A stretch of DNA of 64,000 nucleotides from JBFWRI01 sp050248995. GTDB taxonomy: Bacteria > Pseudomonadota > Alphaproteobacteria > JAIXQD01. Every line of letters starts with the position of its first letter. Positions within the stretch are counted from its first letter, which is position 1. A program made the position numbers and the translations under genes. The DNA lies in NCBI GenBank assembly GCA_050248995.1, contig JBFWRI010000009.1, positions 3,529 to 67,528 of the forward strand, read 5' to 3'. Positions 27,323 through 36,505 of the stretch are shown here, piece by piece. The notes below the pieces were generated by a model that ran no database searches, was not told the DNA's origin, and saw only the letters and a list, made by a program, of their open reading frames with translations.

Positions 27323-29936
27323 TTGAAACATCCACGCGGTCGGCAACACCGTTATCGTTCGCTGGCAATTCACCCAACGCGCGCACGTCAATGCGCACGG
27401 GCTGGATACCCTGCGATGCCAGACGACTGCGGATCGCCAGCGCGCGGGCCAATGCCATCCGGCGCGCTTCCACCAGCAGATTGGCGTCGGCATAGGCGGT
27501 CAGCATCACGCGCGCATCGGGTTTTTCGTCCAACAGCTCGGCCAGATCATCGATCTGTTTCTTGCTGGTATCGTCCAAATCGCGCGTATCCGGCGCAAAG
27601 TAAATCGTCTGCGCGATACCGTCCTTCGGGGCGGGGGCAGCCGTGCGCGGTGCCGTGGCCGGTAGCGCAGGTGTTTCAATGCTATCCGGCGTAATGCTGG
27701 CCAGAGGCACAGCGTCGGTTGCCGAACGCGCGGCAGGCTTGGGCGTATCCGGCACCAGCCGGGGCGTACGCAGACCCATCCCTGCCGGTGTTTCAACACG
27801 CAGGTTGGGCGGGGGGATGATTTTTTGCGGCGTTGTCGGCGCGGCGATAACCGGTGCCGGTGCCAATGCCACGGGCGGAGCCACGCTTTGCGGCGGCATG
27901 GGCGGCGTGTCAACAACACGTGGCGGCATATCAAGCGTCGGCTCGATACGATCAGCAACACGCGGTGGCGGTACGGGCTCAATCACGCGCACCTGCGCCA
28001 CCGGTGCATCCTTACGCGCGGGCGGCAATGACGAGGGCGGTACTGACGGCGCCTCAACGCGGATTTCAGGAACATCGACTTGCGGTGTTTCAACCTTGAT
28101 TTCAGGCACCTCTGCCTTTGGTACGAGTTTCGGCGGCTCAACTTTGGCGGCCACAACCGGCACTTCAAGCACCGGCTCTTCCGGAATTTCTATCGCCACC
28201 TCAACCTCTTCGGGCTCAGGCACTGGCTTGATATCCGGCACTTCAACCTTGATTTCAGGGGTTTCAACCTTCACGGGTTCGATTTTCTTCGGTTCAGGCT
28301 TAATAACGACGGGCGGCGGCGCCTCGACTTTGACTTCCGGCACATCCACCTTGATTTCAGGCACGTCCACCTTCGCGGGCGGGGTTTCAATCTTTACTTC
28401 CGGGGCCTTTACTTCGGGCGCCGGCTCAGGAAGCGCCGGCTCGATCATCGCCAGTTGCTGTGCGGGCTTCGGTTCTTCGACCGGTGACGCTTCATCCACC
28501 ATCACGGCAACCGATGGAATTTCAACCTTATCGGCATCCGGAACATCCACTGCAGCCGGAGTCTCGACTTTCACTTCAATTTCCGCCGGCTCGGCCTCCG
28601 CGGTAACCGCCGGCACCGGTGCAGCCTTCGGCGTCGGCGCAGCGCCGTCAACACTGTCGCTGGCGCGGCCCAGAAGGCGGGGGGCCGAAGCCATCTGCGT
28701 AATATCAAACTCGTCCGCTACCGCGTCTGCCGTCACAACAGGCGCCGGCACGGCAGAAGGCTTTTCAACTTCCTGCCCGATTTCAGCCAACACCTGTTCA
28801 TCCGCATCCGGCGCGATGTCGGGTGCGGGCTTTTGCGCAATCAGAGCTTCCTTGGCTGAAATATCGGCCATGTCTTCTGATTTCGATGCCAGCAGTTGTG
28901 GCTGCTCTTCCATGCTTTCCAGCGGTTTGAGCGAATCGTCGATGGCATGCTTTTCCGGAATAACCACGTCGTCTTCCCGGCGCGTGATTGTTCCCAGCGA
29001 CTGTGTACCCTGCGACGGCGCCGGTGTCGGCACGGGTGCAGGCAACGTGGCCGGCATTGAATCGGTACTGGCCGGTGCGTCGCGCTGCGGTTCCTGCTCG
29101 ATATCCAGCAACAGTTTTGACGATTGTTTTGCGTTAGCGTCAGCAACTTTTGTATCGTCGCTGCTGAACAGTTTGCGCGTCTTCTTGGCCGGTGCTGCGG
29201 CAACTTGTGATGGAACACCGGCAACCGTTCCCAGCGTGTAGCGATCAGCCGTTCCTGCTTTCTGTGGACTGTAAGCGCCTTCAACCAGGTTATCGCCGGC
29301 GTCAGCCAACGCTGTCGGCGCTGCACCGCTGGAAGGCTGCGGTGTTTGCGCGTCTTCGCGCGCCGCCAAAATCATGCTGTCCATCAGGTCGGGTGTCAGC
29401 ACCGGCGGGAGTGTCGTCGCAGCGCGCGTAGCCACAGCCTTGGCACCGCCCAGCTTGGGTGCAGCCAGTACGGCATTCCTGTCGCGGTCAAGCTCGGGGA
29501 ATAGCGGCTGGTCTACGCTTTGTGAACGCGGCGACCACGGGCTGACGGGTAATTCCTTGGCGGCTTCGCGCGCTGTCACAATCCGCCGCTGCGGCGCCGG
29601 ACCGGCGAAATTCTTGCGCGCCACAGCATTGCGCTCGGCGTCGGTCAGGCGGCGGCGCTGGGGTGTGCTTTCTTTTATTTTTGGAACCTTCAGCGCCTTT
29701 TTCGCCTGTTCCTTTTTCTTCGGATTGTCATCAGGCAGGTATTTCATCAGCCAGTTCGGCACGTCGCCCGTGCTGGCACTTTCAGTACGCACATCGCCCG
29801 GCAACGTCGTATCTGCCGTGCCGCCGCCAATCACAACCTGCGCCAATGCTGGCACCGGCAATAACAGCGTAAGCGTCACGATGGCCGTCAGCGTGCGACG
29901 ATGAAGATGCGACAACTTGGGTGTGTCAGACGACAT
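27315..29936 (-). CDS. Large Pro/Val/Glu-rich envelope protein with OmpA-like domain
   Basis: 873 residues from the ATG at 29934-29936, chosen for its GAAGG site and the signal-like hydrophobic stretch that follows and ends in PALAQ. A longer frame to 30020 adds an unlikely basic leader. Residues from about 430 to 690 contain repeated short units such as PEIKVEVP, KVDVPEVK and KVETPEIK. These should form an extended rod. The last 100 residues form an OmpA-like module with IYFAPDTRDLDD and the RRMALARALAIRSRL helix. It probably reaches across the periplasm to bind peptidoglycan or an envelope partner. A long antisense open frame is an artefact of the repeats. Confidence 0.7.
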   Translation of the reverse strand: MSSDTPKLSHLHRRTLTAIVTLTLLLPVPALAQVVIGGGTADTTLPGDVRTESASTGDVPNWLMKYLPDDNPKKKEQAKKALKVPKIKESTPQRRRLTDAERNAVARKNFAGPAPQRRIVTAREAAKELPVSPWSPRSQSVDQPLFPELDRDRNAVLAAPKLGGAKAVATRAATTLPPVLTPDLMDSMILAAREDAQTPQPSSGAAPTALADAGDNLVEGAYSPQKAGTADRYTLGTVAGVPSQVAAAPAKKTRKLFSSDDTKVADANAKQSSKLLLDIEQEPQRDAPASTDSMPATLPAPVPTPAPSQGTQSLGTITRREDDVVIPEKHAIDDSLKPLESMEEQPQLLASKSEDMADISAKEALIAQKPAPDIAPDADEQVLAEIGQEVEKPSAVPAPVVTADAVADEFDITQMASAPRLLGRASDSVDGAAPTPKAAPVPAVTAEAEPAEIEVKVETPAAVDVPDADKVEIPSVAVMVDEASPVEEPKPAQQLAMIEPALPEPAPEVKAPEVKIETPPAKVDVPEIKVDVPEVKVEAPPPVVIKPEPKKIEPVKVETPEIKVEVPDIKPVPEPEEVEVAIEIPEEPVLEVPVVAAKVEPPKLVPKAEVPEIKVETPQVDVPEIRVEAPSVPPSSLPPARKDAPVAQVRVIEPVPPPRVADRIEPTLDMPPRVVDTPPMPPQSVAPPVALAPAPVIAAPTTPQKIIPPPNLRVETPAGMGLRTPRLVPDTPKPAARSATDAVPLASITPDSIETPALPATAPRTAAPAPKDGIAQTIYFAPDTRDLDDTSKKQIDDLAELLDEKPDARVMLTAYADANLLVEARRMALARALAIRSRLASQGIQPVRIDVRALGELPANDNGVADRVDVSIK

Positions 29937-30037
29937 GAAACCTTCAATAAAACCGGCGAACGATTCGCCCCCGAATACGTCAAATAACGTTAGGGTGATG
30001 CGCCGGATTTGCCTAGGCACTTCACAGAGTTACAAAG

Positions 30038-30046
30038 TTATCCACA
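30038..30046 (+). promoter_or_regulatory. Perfect DnaA-box match
   Basis: TTATCCACA matches the DnaA consensus exactly, in the 140-base gap between the large OmpA-like gene and suhB. It lies upstream of the OmpA-like start, where bound DnaA could affect its promoter, but no other evidence supports a role. Confidence 0.38.
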
Positions 30047-30076
30047 GGCTGGCGGGGAATGCCGGGTTTTGGGGCT

Positions 30077-30865
30077 TTAGGCGGCCTTCATGATGCCCAG
30101 GAACTGCTGGTGCAGGTGGTAATTGCTGGCCAGAATCTTTGTGGCGTAAACCGGGTTTGTGTCGCCTTCAAGGCTGGTCACAAGGCCACCCGCTTCACGC
30201 ACCATCAGTGCGCCCGCCGCGACATCCCACGGCTTGAACTTGTTGCCCCAGAAACCTTCAAAGCGGCCGGCCGCCGTATACGCCATATTCAGCGCGTTCG
30301 AGCCGATGCGGCGCGTGCCGGCGGTGCGGTCGATGATCGCCTTGAAATCAGCGCGCTGCGATTCATCCTTCGCTTCGCTGATCAGCGACATACCCAGTGC
30401 CACCATGGAATCGCCGATTTCCTGCCGGGCTGAAACACGCAGGCGCTGGTTGTTCACAAACGCGCCCACGCCCTTCTCGGCCCAGAACATCTGGTCGGTC
30501 ACGGGTTCATAAATCACACCGGCAATCACATCGCCATCGCGCTCGGCGGCAACCGAAATCGCCCAGAACGGAAGTCCGTGCAGGAAATTCGACGTGCCGT
30601 CCAGCGGGTCCACCAGCCAGCGCTCGGGGCGGTCGGCATTGATTTCGCCCGACTCTTCCAGCCAGAAGCCGAAGGTCGGCCGGGCGCGACCCAGTTCCTC
30701 GATCAGGATTTTTTCCGATTTATGGTCGGCGTTGGTCACAAAGTCCTTGGGCCCCTTGCGGCTGACCTGCAGCTGCTCGACTTCACCGAAATCGCGCAGC
30801 AACGCCTTGCCCGCCTTTTCAATGGCGCGGACCATGACGTTGATGAGGGCGGAGCGAAGGGCCAT
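30077..30865 (-). CDS. suhB: Inositol-1-monophosphatase family protein SuhB
   Basis: 262 residues. Metal-binding motifs of the family are present: EESGE, then WLVDPLDGTSNFLHGLP, and late WDVAAGALMVREAGG. It hydrolyses inositol phosphates and related sugar phosphates; E. coli SuhB also joins rRNA antitermination. The gene lies 5 bases after efp on the same strand, so the two are co-transcribed. The start gives the family's normal length. Confidence 0.92.
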   Translation of the reverse strand: MALRSALINVMVRAIEKAGKALLRDFGEVEQLQVSRKGPKDFVTNADHKSEKILIEELGRARPTFGFWLEESGEINADRPERWLVDPLDGTSNFLHGLPFWAISVAAERDGDVIAGVIYEPVTDQMFWAEKGVGAFVNNQRLRVSARQEIGDSMVALGMSLISEAKDESQRADFKAIIDRTAGTRRIGSNALNMAYTAAGRFEGFWGNKFKPWDVAAGALMVREAGGLVTSLEGDTNPVYATKILASNYHLHQQFLGIMKAA

Positions 30866-30870
30866 TATAG

Positions 30871-31434
30871 TTACTTCGCGCGCTCGATATATTCGCCGTC
30901 GGATGTGCGCACGACAATCTTGTCGCCGGTGCCGATGAACGGCGGCACCATCACCTTGACGCCGTTTTCCAACTTGGCGGGCTTATACGACGACGATGCT
31001 GTCTGCCCCTTCACAACCGGATCAGCTTCGACGATTTCAAGGACAACGGTTTCCGGCAACTCGACCGAGAGCGCCAGGCTTTCATGGAACTGCACATCGC
31101 AGATCATGCCATCCTGCAGGAAGGCCACGCTATCGCCCAGCACATCCGGGTTGATGGTCACTTGATCGAAAGTTTCCTGGTTCATAAACACCAGGCCGTT
31201 GCCGTCGTTATACAGGTATTGCATCTGGTGCGTCATCAGCTGGGCGCGCTCAACCGTATCCGTGGTGGCAAAACGACCTTCCGATTTAGTGCCGGTTTTT
31301 ACATCCTTCATTTCAATCTGGATGAAGGCGCGCAAGTTGCCCGGGGTGCGGATCTGGGCCTTGGTGATAATCCACAATTTGTTGTTGTGCTCGATAACCT
31401 GGCCGGGGCGCATGGTGTTGGCTTGGACTTTCAT
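30871..31434 (-). CDS. efp: Translation elongation factor P
   Basis: 187 residues, full length. EF-P relieves ribosomes stalled at proline runs. The three beta-barrel domains are recognisable. The loop tip that carries the modified lysine in E. coli (PGKGQAF, Lys34) reads PGNLRAF here, with Asn33 in the lysine position and Arg35 two residues on. Neither epmA-like nor earP-like genes lie in the window. GAGGAG lies about 10 bases before the ATG. It is followed at once by suhB. Confidence 0.92.
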   Translation of the reverse strand: MKVQANTMRPGQVIEHNNKLWIITKAQIRTPGNLRAFIQIEMKDVKTGTKSEGRFATTDTVERAQLMTHQMQYLYNDGNGLVFMNQETFDQVTINPDVLGDSVAFLQDGMICDVQFHESLALSVELPETVVLEIVEADPVVKGQTASSSYKPAKLENGVKVMVPPFIGTGDKIVVRTSDGEYIERAK

Positions 31435-31672
31435 ACGTCGTACTCCTCAAATTTCGCACACGCCGCAGCGCACAATGCCTGTGCGGCGGCAGGGGGCAAC
31501 TTATTCACGATGTGCCGCTTTCATAGCCATTTTTGCGACTTTTCGCAATTTAATCATGATCTGTCGCCAAGGATGATACGCAACTTTATTACAATAGTGG
31601 CCCAAAAACCGCAAAAACTGTTGCCCAAGGCCGAACGATTCAGCCACGCTGGATGCCTTAAGGGTTATACGC

Positions 31673-32275
31673 ATGGTTCAGGTCAATGTTTCCCTGCTGG
31701 TATCGGATGCGCTTGATGGGCTGCATGGCATCGACGCGTTTTACCATAAACCTGTTTCATTAGTCCCGCCCCAGACACTTCGCGCCTACAAACATGCCGC
31801 ACGGTCGCTGCATACCGTCGCCGAACATTATCTGGGCCTTGTCGCCAATGATGATGAGCCGATTGCAGCAATCCGCAAGGATCCGGAATTTCACACGTTC
31901 ATGAGAGCGGCCATGGCCGCCGTCGCTAATATCCAGCATATGGGTTGGCGCGCAGCACCGCCTGAAACGCATTACCTGTATTGTTCCCACACCCTACTGC
32001 TGGGGCGCTTGCTGTTACTGGCGCCCGAGATGATGCAACAGGTCAAGGGCGATGCGGCCTTTCTGACGAACTTCCAGCACATCGTCAGCAACAGCACGTT
32101 GCGCGCAACCCAACTTTACCAAAGAATTGAAAAAGACGTTGTCACCTTTGCCAAGGCTACCGGGGAAGACAATGCGACCCACATGCGGCACGACATCACG
32201 GCGATTTTTCTTGGCCTGTCCCCAGAGGCAGGCAAGTTGAAAATCAGCGCGATGGCTTCGCCCGTATTCAGTTAA
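31673..32275 (+). CDS. Hypothetical helical protein
   Basis: 200 residues, mostly predicted-helical in character, with no signal peptide, metal motif or known domain that I recognise. The N-terminus, VNVSLLVSDALDG, is mildly hydrophobic. The middle holds a Leu-rich stretch HTLLLGRLLLLAPEMM. It is followed after 8 bases by another unknown gene on the same strand, so the two probably form an operon. Divergent from efp with a 238-base gap in which I see no other gene. Confidence 0.6.
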   Translation: MVQVNVSLLVSDALDGLHGIDAFYHKPVSLVPPQTLRAYKHAARSLHTVAEHYLGLVANDDEPIAAIRKDPEFHTFMRAAMAAVANIQHMGWRAAPPETHYLYCSHTLLLGRLLLLAPEMMQQVKGDAAFLTNFQHIVSNSTLRATQLYQRIEKDVVTFAKATGEDNATHMRHDITAIFLGLSPEAGKLKISAMASPVFS

Positions 32276-32283
32276 AGGTCCGA

Positions 32284-32964
32284 ATGCCAGGCAACCCTGC
32301 ACCCGTCAAAACACGCGTTCCATCCCTTACCCTCAATTCCTACAACAAACTGCGGCTGCGCCTGAGCGACCGCTATAATGCGCGCGAAGCTTCGCCGCCA
32401 TGGTCCGCCCAGTTCAATGCAGATCTTGCCGACATGATGCAGTCCGCCCAGGCCTGTTGTAACGGCCTTGCCGAAATCATCGATGCCGAAATCATGAATG
32501 ATACCGCTGCTTTCAACATGTGGCGTATCGACCGCAATGCCATCGACCTGATGAACCACCTGATCAGCAACACGCATATCCTTCTGAACGTCTATAACGA
32601 CATGCCGAAAGATTTCCCGGCCAAAAAGAAAATCGCATATGCCGAAACACTGGTCGACTGCATGGTAACGATGACCTGCCTTGACCCGTCACGCCAGATC
32701 GCCGCCGGTGTACCCACACCGTTGTTGACCCTGCTCGGCGATATGTACGCACTGGACCCGGCCCGTGCGCACGATACCATGAACTTTGCAGCGCGGCGCC
32801 TGCAGCGCGCCCTGCATGTATATGGTCGTTTTGAACCGGAAGATGAAGACACGCAGGAGCATCTGTCCCTGATGCTGTTGACCATGGCTTACCAGCGTAA
32901 GGAACGCGCGGTGAACCCCACTGCGCATGTCGCGACATTGCTTTACGATCCCAAGGTGAACTAG
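32284..32964 (+). CDS. Hypothetical helical protein
   Basis: 226 residues with helical character and no recognised domain. Eight bases follow the stop of the preceding unknown gene, and the end overlaps ampD on the opposite strand by 4 bases. A stretch around LTLLGDMYALDPARAHDTM and a later RRLQRALHVYGRF look like amphipathic helices. No clear similarity to the upstream gene was seen by eye. Confidence 0.6.
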   Translation: MPGNPAPVKTRVPSLTLNSYNKLRLRLSDRYNAREASPPWSAQFNADLADMMQSAQACCNGLAEIIDAEIMNDTAAFNMWRIDRNAIDLMNHLISNTHILLNVYNDMPKDFPAKKKIAYAETLVDCMVTMTCLDPSRQIAAGVPTPLLTLLGDMYALDPARAHDTMNFAARRLQRALHVYGRFEPEDEDTQEHLSLMLLTMAYQRKERAVNPTAHVATLLYDPKVN

Positions 32965-33626
32965 CCAGCCAGCGCTTTCAGCCACCCACCAGTTGCGGGC
33001 GTTAGCTTTTTGCCCATCTCGGCGGGGCAGAAGTGCCGCTGGAAGGCCAGCAGCGCGGCATCGAAATCCGACACATCGTAGCCAATCATTTCCAGCGCCT
33101 TTTGTGCGTCCACCGGCTTTATATCCGCTACTGCCGATTCTTTCTTAGGCCAGATGCCAAACCCCGCCGCTGCCAGCCTGTCCCACGGGAACAGGTGGCC
33201 CGGGTCTTCCTTGCGCGCAGGCGCCACATCGCTGTGGCCAATCACATTGCGCGGGCTGATGCCGTGTTTTTTTGTCAACACGCTGCACAGTTCAATCACG
33301 GCCTTAATCTGCGCCTCGGTAAACGGCACATATCCGTTCGAATGGCCGGGGTTTTCAATCTCGATGCCGATGCTGGCGCTGTTCATATCGGTAATACCCT
33401 TCCACGAACTGATGCCGGCATGCCATGCGCGCATCTCGTCATCAACCAGCTGATACAGCGTGCCGTCATAATCCAGAACATAATGCGCACTGACCTGCCG
33501 CGCCGGGTTTGTCAGCGCGTCCAGGGTCTGCTGCAGCGTCAGATGATCGGTGTAATGAAGGATGATATATTCCAGCGGCCTCAGACGCGGACCGAAATTA
33601 GGTGAAGGATGCGGAATGATATGCAT
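32961..33626 (-). CDS. ampD: N-acetylmuramoyl-L-alanine amidase, AmpD-like
   Basis: 221 residues from the ATG at 33624-33626; a longer frame adds 50 basic residues that overlap the yejA leader. It is an Amidase_2 protein that cuts the bond between anhydro-MurNAc and L-alanine. Zinc ligands by motif are His24 in ILHYTD, a later His in the AWHAG region, and GHSDVAPARKEDPG near the end, which holds the final ligand and a catalytic Lys. No signal peptide is seen, as expected for the cytoplasmic recycling enzyme. A C-terminal region may be a peptidoglycan-binding repeat. It is divergent from yejA and part of a murein-recycling cluster. Confidence 0.85.
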   Translation of the reverse strand: MHIIPHPSPNFGPRLRPLEYIILHYTDHLTLQQTLDALTNPARQVSAHYVLDYDGTLYQLVDDEMRAWHAGISSWKGITDMNSASIGIEIENPGHSNGYVPFTEAQIKAVIELCSVLTKKHGISPRNVIGHSDVAPARKEDPGHLFPWDRLAAAGFGIWPKKESAVADIKPVDAQKALEMIGYDVSDFDAALLAFQRHFCPAEMGKKLTPATGGWLKALAG

Positions 33627-33659
33627 GACAAGATGATACAGATGGGCTAGCTTTTGCCC

Positions 33660-35435
33660 ATGCGTTTTCTTGCCACTTTTCTTGCCTTTTTCTGCTTCAT
33701 ACCGGCAGCGTTCGCAGCGCCGCAGCACGCCATCGCCCTGCATGGCCAGCCGAAGTATGCCGTCGATTTCAAGCATCTTGATTACGTGAACCCCGATGCG
33801 CCGAAAGGCGGCAGCCAGTCGCAGGCCGCGTTCGGCACGTTCGACAACCTGAACCCGTTCATCCTGAAAGGGATATCGCCCAGCGGCCTTGGTGATACCT
33901 TCGCCACGCTGACAACGGCCACACTAGATGAACCCTTCAGCGCCTACGGCTATGTGGCGGAAAGCATTGATCTGGCGCCCGACCGCAAAAGCGTCACCTT
34001 CCGCCTGCGGGATATCGCTACCTTCCATGATGGCACACCCATTACCGCCGACGATGTGGCATGGAGTTTTGATGCGCTGAAAACAAAAGGCCACCCGTTG
34101 TACCGCATCTATTATCATGATGTGACAAAAGCCGAGGCACTGGATAAACGAACCGTCAAATTCACCTTCGCCAGCACAGAAAACCGTGAGCTGCCACTAA
34201 TCATTGGCCAGTTACCGGTACTGTCAAAAACCTTTTTTGCAAAACGCGCGTTCGACCAGACCACGCTGGACGTCGTGCTGGGTAGCGGCCCTTATAAGGT
34301 CAGCAAGATCGAGGCGGGTCGCACCATGACGTATGAACGCGTCAAAGGCTGGTGGGGCGAAAACCTGCCGATCTTCAGGGGCCGCCATAACTTTGATATT
34401 ATCCGCGAGGATTTCTACCGCGATTACCAGGTCGCATTCGAAGCCTTCGCCGCCGGCAAGCTGGATTTTCGCCGCGAAAACATGGCGAAGTCATGGGCGC
34501 AGGCCTACAATAACATCCCCGCTTACAAACAGGGCAAGATCATCAAGAAGATGATACCGCTGCATACCCCGGCAGTGGCACAGGGCTTTGTCTATAATAC
34601 GCGCCGCGAACTGTTCAACGACCGCCGGGTGCGACGCGCGCTGACGCTGGCATTTGATTTCGAGTGGGCGAACAAGACGCTGGCCTTTGGTGCCTATACC
34701 CGGCAAAGAAGCTATTTTGATAATTCAGAGCTGGCCGCTACCGGCGTGCCCGAAGGCAGAGAACTGGCTCTGCTTGAACCGTTCCGCAACAAGCTGCCGC
34801 CCGAGGTATTCACAGCCGAATTCCAGCCACCGAAAACCGACGGTAGCGGCAACAACCGCGCCAACATGAAAAAAGCGCTGGAACTGCTGAATGATGCCGG
34901 CTGGAAGATGGATGGAACAGTGCTGAAAAATGCCGCCGGCAAGTCTTTCGCGTTCGATATGCTGGTCACCGAAAAAGATGGCGGCCTTGAACGCTGGATC
35001 CAACCTTGGCTGCGCAACCTTGAGCGCCTTGGCATCAAGGTCAGTATCCGACAGGTCGACAGCGCGCAATTCGTCAACCGTGTGAACGACTTCGACTTCG
35101 ATGTCATTATCCACCTTTTCCCGCAATCACTGTCGCCCGGCAACGAACAACGCGATTTCTGGGGATCAGACAAAGCCAGCATGCCCGGCAGCAAGAACCT
35201 GATCGGTGTTGCCGACCCGGTTGTCGACGCGATGATTGAGGAAATTATCCGCGCCGAAACGCGCGAAGACCTTGTGGCCGCCGTGCGCGCGCTGGACCGC
35301 ACGCTGCAATGGGGTTATTACATTCTACCCAACTGGTATATCGGCAGTGAACGCATTGCTTACTGGGATAAGTTCGGCTTCCCGCCCAATAACCCACCTT
35401 ACGGCGTGGCCTACGATACATGGTGGGCGAAGTAA
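33660..35435 (+). CDS. yejA: Peptide ABC transporter substrate-binding protein YejA-like
   Basis: 591 residues from the ATG at 33660, with a signal peptide ending about AFAAP (residue 20). It is a family 5 extracellular solute-binding protein; the start GQPKYAVDFKHLDYVNPDAPKGG is typical of YejA. It would capture peptides in the periplasm for YejB, YejE and YejF. In Agrobacterium the YejABEF system imports muropeptides. Two minus-strand genes lie between yejA and yejB, so yejA is transcribed apart from its partners, perhaps unevenly in amount. Confidence 0.88.
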   Translation: MRFLATFLAFFCFIPAAFAAPQHAIALHGQPKYAVDFKHLDYVNPDAPKGGSQSQAAFGTFDNLNPFILKGISPSGLGDTFATLTTATLDEPFSAYGYVAESIDLAPDRKSVTFRLRDIATFHDGTPITADDVAWSFDALKTKGHPLYRIYYHDVTKAEALDKRTVKFTFASTENRELPLIIGQLPVLSKTFFAKRAFDQTTLDVVLGSGPYKVSKIEAGRTMTYERVKGWWGENLPIFRGRHNFDIIREDFYRDYQVAFEAFAAGKLDFRRENMAKSWAQAYNNIPAYKQGKIIKKMIPLHTPAVAQGFVYNTRRELFNDRRVRRALTLAFDFEWANKTLAFGAYTRQRSYFDNSELAATGVPEGRELALLEPFRNKLPPEVFTAEFQPPKTDGSGNNRANMKKALELLNDAGWKMDGTVLKNAAGKSFAFDMLVTEKDGGLERWIQPWLRNLERLGIKVSIRQVDSAQFVNRVNDFDFDVIIHLFPQSLSPGNEQRDFWGSDKASMPGSKNLIGVADPVVDAMIEEIIRAETREDLVAAVRALDRTLQWGYYILPNWYIGSERIAYWDKFGFPPNNPPYGVAYDTWWAK

Positions 35436-35867
35436 CTAATGCGGTGCGGGTGAATAGCCGATTGTTCTCATTTCTGGCAACACCACGTCAGATTCGATAA
35501 TTTCACCTGTTACCTTATGTGGCGCGTTCCAACGCTTTCCACTGGCGCTCGCCCTCTCCTGCCGGTCAAAATCGTAAGGAAAAGCCTGCCCCTTTCTCGA
35601 CTTCTTCAGGGCAAGACCTAGCGCAACCCCCAGAGCAAGACCACCGGCCACACCCCCTGTCAGCGCCATGCCTGCGGCGAACGTACCTACAGTCACGACA
35701 AAGTAACCTGCACCTGCAAGACCAGCGACAGCGCCAACCATAGCACCGCGTACTGTGGTCGTAACAATGGTATGATCACGCATCGCAGGATTCCACAGGC
35801 CGGGTTCATATTCTGACCTGCGGTACAGAATGCCGTTGTCATCAACTTCATAGCGGGATTCAAGCAT
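35436..35867 (-). CDS. Hypothetical membrane protein with glycine-rich helices
   Basis: 143 residues. A Gly/Ala-rich hydrophobic region (about 38-90), including AVAGLAGAGYF and GGVAGGLALGVALGLAL, could form two helices with glycine zippers. The C-terminal part has KKSRKGQ and charged residues. Family unknown. It lies between yejA and yejB on the opposite strand, 27 bases after the P-loop gene, and its stop falls directly after that of yejA. Confidence 0.6.
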   Translation of the reverse strand: MLESRYEVDDNGILYRRSEYEPGLWNPAMRDHTIVTTTVRGAMVGAVAGLAGAGYFVVTVGTFAAGMALTGGVAGGLALGVALGLALKKSRKGQAFPYDFDRQERASASGKRWNAPHKVTGEIIESDVVLPEMRTIGYSPAPH

Positions 35868-35894
35868 GCTTTATTCTAGCAAGTCGCCTAGAAA

Positions 35895-36455
35895 CTAATG
35901 CGGCGCCCTTGAAAGTCGAGGTTTTTCAAGATACTGGCCACGGCGCTGCGGCAGCGGCATGCCTTCTTCAAGCCACTTTTCGGTCTCTTCGCGCGAGCGC
36001 AACGTCACGATGCACTTGGGCTTCGCCAGAGCCAGCATGGTTGCAATGCCCAACGCATGCAAACCCAACATGTAACGCAGGATGAACGGCAGGTTCAGTG
36101 AATGTTTTCGCGAAGCCCCATATTCCCCGCGGACTTCGTTATTCCTTCCGCGTCGGTAGGCCTGCTTGAGAGATTCCACGGGGTTATAGTCCAGATGAAT
36201 AACCACATCGGCCCGGTTCAGCGGCAGTGTAAAGGTCGGATCGAACCAGCCATCCAGTATCCAGCTTTGACGGTGCGTTGCATCTTTCAGGAAGCTATAG
36301 GCAGCCTTCATGTCGTATTTCGACCCGTCAGGATAACAATACAGCTCGTCGGCATGGAAAAGCTGGAACCCGGTCTTTTCATGGATCCTGCGTGCAAGTG
36401 TTGTCTTCCCGGCGCCGGGCAATCCCACAATCACGACTTTACTTGGTGTTTTCAT
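35895..36455 (-). CDS. P-loop NTPase, adenylate-kinase-like
   Basis: 186 residues. Walker A GLPGAGKTT is at residues 11-19. The sequence has a nucleotide-kinase feel, with HADELYCYPDG, SWILDGWF and a DVVIHLDYNP segment. It resembles topology-modulation or FlaR-type kinase-like proteins. The substrate is unknown. It is transcribed away from yejB with 50 bases between starts, and precedes the glycine-zipper gene. Confidence 0.78.
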   Translation of the reverse strand: MKTPSKVVIVGLPGAGKTTLARRIHEKTGFQLFHADELYCYPDGSKYDMKAAYSFLKDATHRQSWILDGWFDPTFTLPLNRADVVIHLDYNPVESLKQAYRRGRNNEVRGEYGASRKHSLNLPFILRYMLGLHALGIATMLALAKPKCIVTLRSREETEKWLEEGMPLPQRRGQYLEKPRLSRAPH

Positions 36456-36505
36456 GCCCCCTTATAGCGGGGTGACAGCCCTGTGAATAACAGTAAATTA
36501 CTTGC

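Noticed and set aside
27643..29241. 532-residue open frame on the plus strand, rich in Gly, Ser and Thr
   Set aside because: It is antisense to the repeated part of the large OmpA-like gene. Its composition is a direct result of the Pro/Val/Glu codons, and it has no ribosome site or signal peptide.
31504..31512. TTATTCACG, DnaA-box-like
   Set aside because: It differs from the consensus at the last base and has no other box near.
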